Both the position numbers and the translations under genes were made by a program. A stretch of DNA of 64,000 nt from CAZKBP01 sp964551015 (lineage in GTDB: Bacteria; Bacteroidota; Bacteroidia; Cytophagales; Microscillaceae): positions 192,543 through 256,542 of the forward strand of contig CAZKBP010000005.1 of assembly GCA_964551015.1 (NCBI GenBank), in the 5' to 3' direction. This document shows, in pieces, positions 17,608 through 26,105 of the stretch (within the stretch, counting starts at the first letter, position 1; each line of letters starts with the position of its first letter). A model generated the notes under the pieces. It saw nothing but the letters and a program-made list of their open reading frames with translations. It was not told where the DNA came from and made no database searches.

Positions 17608-18522
17608 TCATTGCTCATTAGGATCGAGCCCCATTTTTCGTAACAGTGCTTCTAATTTGTCGGCTCTTTGTTTTTCGGCTTCGGCTCTTTGTTTTTCAGT
17701 TTCAGCTTTTTGTTTTTCGGCTTCGGCTTTTTGTTTTTCAGCTTCGGTACGTTTTCTTTCCTCCTCTGTTTCTTTTTGCGCTTGGGAGAGAGAGGCGGAG
17801 AGTTCAGTAGTACGCTCGGCACCGGTTTTCAGTACATCGCCTTCTTTACTGCACCAGCGCCCCCAAGGAGCTTGATGTTTCTCGAAAAGACCTTCCCAGA
17901 GTTTGATACCCAACTGAATTTCGGTCATGAAAAAATTCTCATCACTGATCGGCTCATAGGTTTTGCCAGAGAGGCGAAATACCTGCAAACGAGTATCAAA
18001 CAGGTTTAGGTAGGGATCAATGAGCACGTAGTAGAGGACGCCAATTTGAGCATAAATCTCCATCTTTTGGTCGGTTTCTTTACCTATTTTATTGGAGATT
18101 ACTTCTACTACCAACTCGGGAGGTTTGCCGAATCGCCAGATGAAATAACAGCGATTTTTTTTCTCAAACCACTCTTCAGGGGCTTTGACGTCAAAGCTCA
18201 GAAACATATCTGGTACAATGGGAGAATCATTGACCGAGTAATAAATACCTACATTGGAAGACGCCAAAAAGTCTCGATTTGTCCACTCATTTGCGTGGAG
18301 CGGATCAATGAGAAGGCGCTGTTGTTTTTCAGAAAAAATATTGTCCACAGGCGTATCATCTTCGGTGATAAACTGTTCATAATCTGGTTCTTCTACTTCA
18401 TAATAAGTAGTGTGGGCATAGATGAGTCTATTGCCGATTTTTTTGACTAGCTCGTATTTTTCGCTGAAGTCAAATGCTGCTTGCTCATCGGAGTGGTCTT
18501 GAGATTTTTCAGGTGCTTCCAT
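17608..18522 (-). CDS. Uma2-family (DUF820) endonuclease-like protein with heptad-repeat tail
   Basis: 304 residues. The first 220 match the Uma2/DUF820 PD-(D/E)xK fold: the acidic PDMF strand, then ELVVEVISN with the catalytic Glu and hydrophobic beta strand, and YAQIGVLYYVLIDP. The last 85 residues are a charged coiled coil with repeated AEKQKAE-type heptads, encoded by a 21-bp tandem repeat. Nuclease activity of this family is inferred from the fold; biological roles are unclear. It has its own AT-rich 420-base upstream region. Confidence 0.82.
   Translation of the reverse strand: MEAPEKSQDHSDEQAAFDFSEKYELVKKIGNRLIYAHTTYYEVEEPDYEQFITEDDTPVDNIFSEKQQRLLIDPLHANEWTNRDFLASSNVGIYYSVNDSPIVPDMFLSFDVKAPEEWFEKKNRCYFIWRFGKPPELVVEVISNKIGKETDQKMEIYAQIGVLYYVLIDPYLNLFDTRLQVFRLSGKTYEPISDENFFMTEIQLGIKLWEGLFEKHQAPWGRWCSKEGDVLKTGAERTTELSASLSQAQKETEEERKRTEAEKQKAEAEKQKAETEKQRAEAEKQRADKLEALLRKMGLDPNEQ
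17661..17744. repeat. Four 21-bp tandem repeats inside the Uma2-type gene
   Basis: Units start at 17661, 17682, 17703 and 17724 and differ by only a few bases. They encode (on the minus strand) consecutive seven-residue coiled-coil heptads. Repeats in multiples of seven codons allow length change without frameshift. Confidence 0.85.
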
Positions 18523-18868
18523 GACAAAATGTTGATGACTTTTCTAATTTACAAATTTTTTGTTAATTCTGCTCATTTAGATGAGCAATTTGATACTGAT
18601 CTGGTATAGAAATTAGAAAAATTTGTTCAATTCCAAGATTAATTGAAAAAATCCCATCTACGGATTTTAAAAGAATAATAAATTAAAAAAGTAAAATAAA
18701 TTAAAATGTTGTATGGGTAAAGTAAGTTTTTACTTGCCTAGACCAAATAGATGATTGGAGGTGGTGTTACTCACTGATAAACTATCTTTGAATCATTCCA
18801 GTTCTTAATTTAGAATAAACAAATCTACAGCCTTGCGATCTAGCTAAGTAAGTAATCTAACCAAGAGC

Positions 18869-18900
18869 ATTGCTAGACACACTTTTTTTACATAGATTTG
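18869..18900 (+). promoter_or_regulatory. Bacteroidota-type promoter of the fused E1 gene
   Basis: -7 box TAGATTTG at 18893-18900 is an exact TAnnTTTG match. ATTG at 18869-18872 lies 20 bases upstream, as a -33 element. The start codon follows 43 bases after the box. The rest of the 420-base spacer (18523-18942) is AT-rich with no gene. Confidence 0.6.
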
Positions 18901-18942
18901 TAATGAATGATTTTTTATTAGAATATTACTATTTTTACTTCT

Positions 18943-21348
18943 ATGATTACAAACGCTTTATCCCCAGAAGTGGCACTCAGTCAACAGGAAATAATGGACG
19001 ATTTTAGATTGCTTTGCGAAAGCAGATATATCAGCTTGATCGGAAGGAAAGAGGTTTTTATGGGGAGGGCTAAGTTTGGAATCTTTGGTGATGGCAAAGA
19101 GCTCGCCCAGATTGCAATGGCGAGAGCCTTCGAGCCAGGAGATTTTAGATCAGGATATTATCGTGATCAAACCTTCATGTTCGCGATTGGTGAGCTGACC
19201 TACGAACAGTATTTTGCCCAACTGTACGCCCACACGGATATAGAAGCAGATCCAGCTTCGGCAGGGAGAATGATGAATTCCCACTTTGTAACTCGGCTCT
19301 TAGACGAAAATGGAAAATGGAAAAATTTGGCTGAATCTAAAAATTCTTCCGCTGATATTTCCTCCACAGCCGCTCAAATGCCCCGTTTAGTGGGGCTAGC
19401 CTATGCCTCCAAATTGTATCGTGAAAATGAAGATTTACATGCCTACACCCAATTCTCTAATCAGGGAAATGAAATCGCTTTCGGCACCATCGGAAATGCT
19501 TCTACCTCCGAAGGTTTATTTTATGAAGCCATCAACGCGGCGGGCGTATTGCAAATCCCGGTACTCATGTCCATATGGGATGATGAATACGGCATTTCTG
19601 TTCCCCAAAAATATCATACCACCAAGCAGAGTATCTCCAAAGCACTGGCAGGCTTTCAAAGAACAGAAGAGGAACCAGGCTGGGAAATTTTAGAAGTAAA
19701 AGCTTGGGATTATCCTGCCTTACTCGAGACTTACCAAAAAGCCGCGCGGATCTGCCGAGAAGAACACGTCCCAGTACTAGTCCACGTAACCGAGGTAACC
19801 CAACAACAAGGCCACTCAACTTCTGGCTCCCACGAACGCTACAAGTCCAAAGAACGTCTCGAGTGGGAAAAAGAATTTGATTGCCTTCGTAAGTTCCAAG
19901 AATGGATTGTGGAACAAGATATCACGACTAAAGAAGAACTGGAAGCAATCGAAGCCGAAGCTAAAAAAACGGCGAATCAAGCGAAGACAAACGCTTGGAA
20001 AGCCTTTGTTCAATCCATCAAAGCCGATTACGCTCAAGCCTTGTTATTGATCGAGGCAGCACTACAGGAAACACAGTCTAAAGCAGCACTGCAAGAGCTT
20101 CACGATGAACTGAGCAAAACGCTTGACCCTCTCCGAAATGATGCAGTACGCGTCATGAAAAAAGCCTTGCGCGTGATTCGCAGTGAAGAAATCCCCAGTA
20201 AGGCCAAAATGCAAGATTGGGTCAAACAGGTCACGAACCAAGCCGAAGAGGATTACAGTTCACATTTGTATAGTCATTCGGACGAGTCAGCCCTGAAGGT
20301 GCCAGCAGTACCTGTTCAATACGATGCCAACAGCAAGCTTGTGGACGGAAGAGAGGTGCTACAAGCCTGTTTTGATAGTTTACTCGAGCGCGACCCACGG
20401 GTGTTTGCCATCGGAGAAGATGTAGGAAAAATCGGAGATGTCAATCAGGCTTTCGCTGGCTTACAGGCAAAACACGGAGAGCTAAGAGTAACCGATACGG
20501 GCATTCGCGAAGCTACCATTATTGGGCAGGGAATTGGAGCCGCCCTCAGAGGCCTGCGCCCCATTACCGAGATTCAGTATTTAGATTATATTTATTACGC
20601 CATACAAACCCTGGCCGACGACCTTAGCTGTTTGCAATACCGCACCAAGGGTGGGCAGAAAGCACCACTCATTGTACGTACCCGAGGGCACCGCTTGGAA
20701 GGCATCTGGCATTCAGGCTCTCCGATTGGGATGCTTCTGCACAGTCTGAGAGGAATGCGCCTGCTGGTGCCTCGCAATATGACGCAAGCAGCGGGTTTTT
20801 ACAATACATTGATGCAAGCCGATGAGCCTGCCCTCGTGATTGAATGCTTGAATGGCTATCGCTTGAAAGAAAGAATTCCTAGTAATATTGGCCAATTTAC
20901 TGTTCCTCTGGGCATACCGGAGGTCATTCGTGAGGGTACGGATCTTACGATTGTCACCTATGGCTCTATGTGTCGGGTCGTGATGGAAGCTGCCCAACAG
21001 CTTGAAGAGGTGGGGATCAGTTGTGAGATAATGGATGTGCAGACACTACTGCCTTTTGATATAGAGCACCGCATTGTCCAGTCTATTCAGAAAACGAATC
21101 GGGTCATTTTCGCAGATGAGGATGTGCCAGGAGGAGCTTCTGCCTACATGATGCAAAAGGTCGTAGAAGAGCAAAACGCCTATCGCTGGTTAGATTCTAA
21201 GCCTATGACCGTCACAGCCAAAGCCCATCGCCCTGCTTATGGCTCAGATGGAGATTATTTTTCTAAACCCAATGTAGAAACCGTTTTTGACGCGGTGTAT
21301 CAAATGATGAGAGAAACTGATCCCCAGCAATTCCCCGCGATTTATTAG
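18943..21348 (+). CDS. 2-oxoacid dehydrogenase E1, fused alpha and beta subunits
   Basis: 801-residue thiamine-diphosphate enzyme that decarboxylates pyruvate or branched-chain 2-oxoacids for an E2 lipoyl partner (not in this window). The alpha half (to about residue 440) has FSNQGNE and the TPP loop IGNASTSEG, with WDDEYGISVP downstream. The beta half (from about 465) begins VDGREVLQACFDSLL and has IGEDVGKIGDV, GIGAALRGLRPI and FADEDVPGG. Fused E1 proteins of this length are common in Bacteroidota. Asn185 stands where the GDG-type loop normally has the Mg-binding Asp, which may matter for activity. It is a single gene with its own promoter. Confidence 0.9.
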   Translation: MITNALSPEVALSQQEIMDDFRLLCESRYISLIGRKEVFMGRAKFGIFGDGKELAQIAMARAFEPGDFRSGYYRDQTFMFAIGELTYEQYFAQLYAHTDIEADPASAGRMMNSHFVTRLLDENGKWKNLAESKNSSADISSTAAQMPRLVGLAYASKLYRENEDLHAYTQFSNQGNEIAFGTIGNASTSEGLFYEAINAAGVLQIPVLMSIWDDEYGISVPQKYHTTKQSISKALAGFQRTEEEPGWEILEVKAWDYPALLETYQKAARICREEHVPVLVHVTEVTQQQGHSTSGSHERYKSKERLEWEKEFDCLRKFQEWIVEQDITTKEELEAIEAEAKKTANQAKTNAWKAFVQSIKADYAQALLLIEAALQETQSKAALQELHDELSKTLDPLRNDAVRVMKKALRVIRSEEIPSKAKMQDWVKQVTNQAEEDYSSHLYSHSDESALKVPAVPVQYDANSKLVDGREVLQACFDSLLERDPRVFAIGEDVGKIGDVNQAFAGLQAKHGELRVTDTGIREATIIGQGIGAALRGLRPITEIQYLDYIYYAIQTLADDLSCLQYRTKGGQKAPLIVRTRGHRLEGIWHSGSPIGMLLHSLRGMRLLVPRNMTQAAGFYNTLMQADEPALVIECLNGYRLKERIPSNIGQFTVPLGIPEVIREGTDLTIVTYGSMCRVVMEAAQQLEEVGISCEIMDVQTLLPFDIEHRIVQSIQKTNRVIFADEDVPGGASAYMMQKVVEEQNAYRWLDSKPMTVTAKAHRPAYGSDGDYFSKPNVETVFDAVYQMMRETDPQQFPAIY

Positions 21349-21378
21349 CTAAATTCGCAGGAACGGATAGATGTGGAT

Positions 21379-21410
21379 TAAAATAAAAGCCTCATGGTCA
21401 ATCATGAGGC
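21379..21410 (-). terminator. Terminator downstream of the lipoprotein gene at 21449
   Basis: GCCTCATG (21389-21396) and CATGAGGC (21403-21410) form a perfect 8-bp stem. On the minus strand the hairpin is followed by TTTTATTTT. It also sits 40 bases after the E1 gene on the plus strand and may serve both. Confidence 0.75.
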
Positions 21411-21448
21411 GATCTAATTGCTACAATTCAGAAGCTTTTATTTGTTTA

Positions 21449-22060
21449 TTAATTGCTTGGAAGTATCCTGATCGTGTCTGTCTCGATGATGTTGCTCAGA
21501 TTAAAGGCGCGGTCGGCAATTTGTATTTGAAATTTAATAAGGTCATTATTTTGGTAAATTTCTCCTCTTCTGACCGTGAAAAAATGATTGAGCGTGCCTT
21601 CCAAAGGGCCGTCGGGCTCTTCTTCAAAAAGTGGAGGAAAACCACCATTATTTAAAGGAGCACCATTCCCAAAATCAATGGGCAAAAAACTTTCACCTTC
21701 ACCTTCCTGACGTAATACCGTAACGAAGTAATTGAAGTGAAAGGCATTGCGGACAGTGTCCTCTATCTCACCATCTTCATTGACTGGATAAAAGAATTCC
21801 TGAAAAGGAGAAGGGGGCTGGGGAGGAGTAAAGTTAGCATTACGCTCCGACTGGAAGATACCCAAGTCTCCATCTCCGTCCTCAAAGTCAATCACGATAA
21901 AAAGCGAATCAAAGGCACCATCTGTACTGATTCTACGCAAATCATTGAACTCGATTTTAGGCGCAAACTCAAAGTCAGGTTTTTGGAAGCAACTAGTCGT
22001 GAGTAGAAGCAAAATTACACTAAAAAACAGGCAGAGTTGATTAAGAGCTTGTGTATTCAT
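21449..22060 (-). CDS. Putative lipoprotein, unknown function
   Basis: 203 residues. The N-terminus is a lipoprotein signal peptide with lipobox LTTSC, the Cys at about residue 24. The mature protein has VIDFEDGDGDLGI, a motif repeatedly seen in Bacteroidota cell-envelope lipoproteins, and a Pro-rich PPQPPSPF loop, and it ends in beta-rich sequence. No enzyme motif is visible. It is probably anchored in the outer membrane; function unknown. Confidence 0.75.
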   Translation of the reverse strand: MNTQALNQLCLFFSVILLLLTTSCFQKPDFEFAPKIEFNDLRRISTDGAFDSLFIVIDFEDGDGDLGIFQSERNANFTPPQPPSPFQEFFYPVNEDGEIEDTVRNAFHFNYFVTVLRQEGEGESFLPIDFGNGAPLNNGGFPPLFEEEPDGPLEGTLNHFFTVRRGEIYQNNDLIKFQIQIADRAFNLSNIIETDTIRILPSN

Positions 22061-22158
22061 ATTTTCTTGTCGTAACTTGGCTGTACTTTACTACCAAAGT
22101 AAAAGTAAAGAAAGGTTAGAGATCAGGAGCAAATTTAGGACTATTATCTCAGAAACGA

Positions 22159-23154
22159 ATGGATTTTTTAAATAGTTCAAGATCAGAAATTTTTCAGCTT
22201 TCCCCTCGAGATTTCGAGCAAAAAGCTTTGGAATTATTCCGATTTCAGAGTGAAAATAATCAAATTTATCATCAATACGTACGAGCACTCGGCATAGATG
22301 CCTCCCAAATACAAAGTTTGGAAGAAATTCCTTTCCTGCCCATAGAGTTTTTTAAACAGCACAAAATTATCAGTCATTCTTTTGTAGAGGAGCAGATCTT
22401 TGAGAGTAGTGGTACGACTCAAAACGTTCCGAGTCGCCATTATGTGCAGAGCCTAGATTTCTATCGCCAAGTTTGTCGGCATATTTTTACGCAATTTTAT
22501 GGCTCTCCCGAGCAATATCATATTCTAGCCTTACTTCCTTCTTATTTGGAAAGAAATAATTCTTCTCTGGTTACAATGGTGGCTGATCTGATTCAATGGT
22601 CAGATTCTCCACACGCTGGGTTTTTCATGCACGATTTGGCTGCGCTGAGCCAGCAACTCAGGATGCTCAAAGAATCATCTGATCGGCAGATTTTGCTGAT
22701 CGGGGTTACTTTTGCCTTGTTAGATTTGGCTGAGCAATTCCCACAATCTCTCACTTCTGCCATTATCATGGAAACGGGGGGGATGAAAGGCCGTCGCCAA
22801 GAAATGATACGGGAAGAAGTTCACCAGATACTAAAGGACGCTTTTCAGGTAGAAAATATTCATTCGGAGTATGGCATGACCGAACTCCTCTCGCAAGCTT
22901 ATTCCCAAGGACAAGGCATTTTTCGGTGCCCCCCTTGGATGCGTGTATTCCTGAGAGATTTGAGAGATCCTCTTTGTATAGATAATCAACTTACTTCGGG
23001 TGCTTTGAATATCATTGATTTGGCTAATCTGGATAGTTGTGCTTTTATCGCCACTCAAGACATTGCTAGCCAGATAGACCCGTATCACTTCCGTGTGCTG
23101 GGTCGTAGCGACCATAGTGAAATCAGAGGTTGCAACTTGCTCTACGAGGGCTAA
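22159..23154 (+). CDS. LuxE-like acyl-protein synthetase family protein
   Basis: 331 residues resembling the acyl-protein synthetase LuxE and the adenylate-forming fold. FESSGTTQNVPSRH (about residues 87-100) is the ATP-binding Ser/Gly/Thr loop, and HSEYGMTELLSQAY near 236-249 is the adenylation YGxTE motif. Bacteroidota carry such proteins without lux genes; they may activate a fatty or other carboxylic acid. No luciferase or reductase is nearby, so the substrate is open. The stop overlaps the end of a convergent lipoprotein gene by 4 bases. Confidence 0.8.
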   Translation: MDFLNSSRSEIFQLSPRDFEQKALELFRFQSENNQIYHQYVRALGIDASQIQSLEEIPFLPIEFFKQHKIISHSFVEEQIFESSGTTQNVPSRHYVQSLDFYRQVCRHIFTQFYGSPEQYHILALLPSYLERNNSSLVTMVADLIQWSDSPHAGFFMHDLAALSQQLRMLKESSDRQILLIGVTFALLDLAEQFPQSLTSAIIMETGGMKGRRQEMIREEVHQILKDAFQVENIHSEYGMTELLSQAYSQGQGIFRCPPWMRVFLRDLRDPLCIDNQLTSGALNIIDLANLDSCAFIATQDIASQIDPYHFRVLGRSDHSEIRGCNLLYEG

Positions 23155-23663
23155 TCGGGCTGAACCTGCACCACGTACTTAACCTCGGTAAAGCTACCCT
23201 CCGTAATGCTACTGGCGTTACCCGTCAGATTACAAACGCTCCCCTCAAAGGTGCCAGAGACGGTACGATTTACAAAGTCTTGCTCAGTAATAATGATTTG
23301 CCCCTGAGGATTCGCACAAGAGTCAGAAGCAAGCTCCTGCGCATTTTCGCTATTAGTACCTACAATCAGCGCTAAAATACCATCATTATCCAAGGTATAA
23401 GTGCCAACCAAGCTCTCGGTATCGGGGGCAAGTACAGCCACTAACAGATTTCGCTCTCCTGGCACATTCTCTAATATTTCCAAAACCACTGTATCTCCCT
23501 GCTCTTCTAGAACATTCAACACACCCACGGCTCTGCGATTAGTACTTCGCTCATCAAAAGTATAAGCGATTAGGCTGGAGCTAGGGTTATCCACATCAAT
23601 ATCATCACAGGCACTGAAGATGAGAATAAGCCATAGAAACCCGACTAAGGATAAATTTTTCAT
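23151..23663 (-). CDS. Putative lipoprotein, unknown function
   Basis: 170 residues with a lipoprotein signal (MKNLSLVGFLWLILIFSAC; lipobox FSAC, Cys19). The mature part begins with an acidic DDIDVDNPSSS linker, then beta-rich sequence including VSGTFEGSVCN and SSITEGSFTEVKY near the end, as in envelope lipoproteins of the phylum. No catalytic motif is seen. Two further cysteines (in DSCANPQG and GSVCN) might form a disulfide. Confidence 0.72.
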   Translation of the reverse strand: MKNLSLVGFLWLILIFSACDDIDVDNPSSSLIAYTFDERSTNRRAVGVLNVLEEQGDTVVLEILENVPGERNLLVAVLAPDTESLVGTYTLDNDGILALIVGTNSENAQELASDSCANPQGQIIITEQDFVNRTVSGTFEGSVCNLTGNASSITEGSFTEVKYVVQVQPD

Positions 23664-23838
23664 GAATTTTTTTTGTTAAACAACTGTAAAAATAACGCTA
23701 TGCTCATTCTTAGCCAAAAAAATGTATCGAGGAGCAAGATTTACTATTTGAATAAGCAGAGGCTTGATAAATTTGATAAGTTTATTTATATTTTTATATA
23801 AAAAAGTTATATTTAGAAGAAAATTTCTACCTGTACAT

Positions 23839-24007
23839 ATTGCGCTATTCTTGAAATAAATGTAACTTTGTTATCTGATTTCTGATAAATCGTGGTCAAC
23901 TATCAGTTTTGAACAGGTCTTACTGATAAAACCCAATCCTATAAAATTAATTCCCCTGAAAAAGGGATTAAGAGAACGGTTTTTAAAAATCCGTTCTCTT
24001 CTTTTTT
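23839..24007 (+). promoter_or_regulatory. greA leader: promoter followed by an intrinsic terminator
   Basis: -33 ATTG at 23839-23842, 20-base spacer, and exact -7 box TAACTTTG at 23863-23870. About 100 bases later, AGAGAACGG (23971-23979) pairs with CCGTTCTCT (23991-23999), followed by a T-run to 24007, only 28 bases before the greA ATG. A transcript from this promoter would either stop at about 130 nucleotides or read into greA. The rest of the 23664-24035 spacer is AT-rich without a gene. Confidence 0.6.
23971..24007 (+). terminator. Leader terminator upstream of greA
   Basis: A perfect 9-bp stem with an 11-base A/T loop and a following TCTTTTTT run. It is strong on the plus strand. Since the preceding plus-strand gene ends 817 bases earlier and a convergent gene lies between, the terminator belongs to the greA leader. 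Confidence 0.75.
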
Positions 24008-24035
24008 AGTATTTGTATTTTTAAATGTTAATCTC

Positions 24036-24512
24036 ATGGCAAAAGTATCTTATTTTACCAAAGGAAAATTGGAAGAGCTTAAAGAAGAATTACATACGCT
24101 CAAAACCAAAGGAAGAGCCGATATGGCCAGACAAATTGCGGAGGCGAGAGACAAAGGTGATCTGAGTGAAAACGCAGAATATGATGCTGCCAAAGAAGCA
24201 CAGGGACATTTGGAGCTTAAAATCTCCAAATTGGAAGAACTTCTTTCTAATGCTCGTGTTGTGGACGAATCTACCATTGACACTTCGCAGGTTTCTATTC
24301 TTTCTACGGTGAAAATTAAAAATATCAAGGTCAATAAAACCTTTACTTATACACTAGTAGCTGAGGAAGAAGCAGATGTGAAAGCGGGCAAAATTTCCGT
24401 GCAATCTCCCATTGGTAAAGGACTATTGGGGAAGAAGATAGGCGACAAGGCCAAAATAGAAGTGCCAGCCGGTACGATAGAGCTCGAGGTACTCGATATT
24501 ACTCGGGAGTAA
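24036..24512 (+). CDS. greA: Transcription elongation factor GreA
   Basis: 158 residues. The N-terminal coiled coil (about 1-75) carries the acidic tip GDLSENAEYDAAK, whose Asp and Glu residues coordinate the second Mg in backtracked RNA polymerase and trigger RNA cleavage. The C-terminal FKBP-like domain (about 80-158) ends SPIGKGLLGKKIGDKAKIEVPAG-type, as in GreA. Normal length. A HIT-family gene follows after 83 bases. Confidence 0.96.
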   Translation: MAKVSYFTKGKLEELKEELHTLKTKGRADMARQIAEARDKGDLSENAEYDAAKEAQGHLELKISKLEELLSNARVVDESTIDTSQVSILSTVKIKNIKVNKTFTYTLVAEEEADVKAGKISVQSPIGKGLLGKKIGDKAKIEVPAGTIELEVLDITRE

Positions 24513-24595
24513 GATTGACCCCGGGATGAACCTAGCCAATCCTGAATAATTTTCATTATTTTGCGCGTATTGCTCAATCTTAAAGAACAAACCTC

Positions 24596-24988
24596 ATGGC
24601 TACTATTTTCACCAAAATTATCAAAGGCGAATTAAATTGTCATCAAATCCTCGAAGATGAAGATTTTTTCGCCTTTCTAGACATTCACCCCATCGTGAAA
24701 GGGCACACGCTCGTCGTGCCCAAGCAAGAAATTGATTACTTATTTGACCTAGACGATCGAACGCTGGCTGGGCTACAAATATTTTCTAAGAAAATCGCCA
24801 TTGCCCTCAAGGAAGCATTCTCCTGTGAGCGCGTAAGTGTGATTGTGGCTGGTTTTGAGGTGCCTCACGCACACGTGCACCTGATCCCGAGCAATTCTAT
24901 GGAAGATTTAGATTTTTCGCACAAGCTTAAATTCTCTGAAGAAGAGTTCGTGGAAATTGCTCAGCAGATTAGAAGTAAATTAGCCTAA
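24596..24988 (+). CDS. HIT-family nucleotide-binding protein
   Basis: 130 residues. The histidine triad HAHVHLIP (about residues 96-103) is the nucleotide-hydrolysis motif. The N-terminal TIFTKIIKGEL and LDIHPIVKGHTLVVP are standard. It probably hydrolyses AMP-lysine or similar aminoacyl/phosphoramidate adenylates, as HINT proteins do. The gene ends 2 bases before the rsmA stop on the opposite strand. Confidence 0.93.
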   Translation: MATIFTKIIKGELNCHQILEDEDFFAFLDIHPIVKGHTLVVPKQEIDYLFDLDDRTLAGLQIFSKKIAIALKEAFSCERVSVIVAGFEVPHAHVHLIPSNSMEDLDFSHKLKFSEEEFVEIAQQIRSKLA

Positions 24989-24989
24989 T

Positions 24990-25787
24990 TTAATCAAAGC
25001 CGCCATCTCGACTGATTTTATTGGTGAGTTCTACGAAGTCCTCGACCGATAATTCTTCGGCTCGCTTGCTGAATATTTTTTCCTGACGCAAGGCTTCACT
25101 CAACTGTAATGGTTTCAAAGCATTTCTCAAAGTTTTACGGCGATTATTGAAGCCCTGCTTCACCACTTGGCGGAAGTTTTTTTCATTACAGGCCAAGTTT
25201 ATTTGCGCATTTCTAGTCAAACGAATCACGCCCGAACGAACTTTGGGAGGAGGGCTAAAAACCTCAGGCTCAACCGTAAATAGATACACAATGTCGTAAT
25301 AAGCTTGTAAAAAAACGCTCAGAATGCCATAGCTTTTGTTGCCAGGAGGAGAGGCAATCCGTTCGGCGACTTCTTTTTGGAGCATACAAACGATCTCTGG
25401 GATTTGCTGGTAATGATCTAATATTTTGAAAAAAATTTGTGAAGAAATATTATAAGGAAAGTTACCGATAATGCCGAACATATTCTCCCCAAAGAGGGCT
25501 CGAGGGTTGGTATGCAAAAAGTTTCCTTCTATGATGCGGTCGGTAGCCTCGGGATATTGGTGCTTCAAATAGTCAATGGATTCACGATCTAAATCCATTG
25601 CGTAAAATTCAAAGGTCGATGCTTGGATCAAAAAATTGGTCAAAATCCCAGTACCAGGGCCAATCTCGAGTAAGTATGTGTAATGCTGATGTTGGGTTAA
25701 TTGTTTGACAATGCGCTCGGCTATTTGGAGATCTTTCAAAAAATGCTGCCCAAGATGTTTTTTGGGGGTAACCTTTGAATTTTGCAT
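24990..25787 (-). CDS. rsmA: 16S rRNA dimethyladenosine transferase
   Basis: 265-residue KsgA enzyme that dimethylates two adjacent adenines in helix 45 of 16S rRNA. PKKHLGQHFL at the N-terminus, LLEIGPGTGILTNFL (SAM motif I), and GNFPYNISSQI (motif IV NxPY, here NFPY) are all present, and the C-terminal helical domain ends in the expected NNRRKTLRNAL. Normal length. Confidence 0.95.
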   Translation of the reverse strand: MQNSKVTPKKHLGQHFLKDLQIAERIVKQLTQHQHYTYLLEIGPGTGILTNFLIQASTFEFYAMDLDRESIDYLKHQYPEATDRIIEGNFLHTNPRALFGENMFGIIGNFPYNISSQIFFKILDHYQQIPEIVCMLQKEVAERIASPPGNKSYGILSVFLQAYYDIVYLFTVEPEVFSPPPKVRSGVIRLTRNAQINLACNEKNFRQVVKQGFNNRRKTLRNALKPLQLSEALRQEKIFSKRAEELSVEDFVELTNKISRDGGFD

Positions 25788-26105
25788 AGAAACGAGTTAT
25801 TTGATTGAAAGACGGCTCGATTTTTATTTCAAAAAAACGGAGTATAGAATTCAAACCGTCTCTTAAATACTAAATATAGCGATAAAAAATAAACCTAATT
25901 TGGTTCTGCCTCTGTGGTATCAGATTCTGAAAATGACAGGAACTGTCTTCGTCAATAGTATGTTTTAAACTTTTTTGAGTGTCTAGACTGTTTTTAATCG
26001 ATAAAGTATATCTTAATCTCTAAGGTTCAATAGCTGCCTTTGACCTAAAAAAGAAGGCATCCTACAAGCAATAAAACTGAACAGACTGAATAATACAATA
26101 AATAT
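25788..26105. other. Divergent intergenic region rsmA/pdxA
   Basis: 318 AT-rich bases with no gene. A short palindrome GACAGgaaCTGTC lies at 25935-25947; no regulator is identified for it. No exact TAnnTTTG box was found for either gene. Confidence 0.4.

Noticed and set aside
17661..17744. CRISPR-like short repeats
   Set aside because: Units are contiguous without spacers and lie in coding sequence. No CRISPR array was seen in the window.
17588..17875. Ser/Ala/Phe repeat protein on the plus strand
   Set aside because: It is the antisense of the 21-bp repeat in the Uma2-type gene; the periodic pattern comes from that gene.
21371..21655. Plus-strand ORF of 94 codons
   Set aside because: Antisense to the lipoprotein gene for most of its length and covers its terminator; no homology signal.
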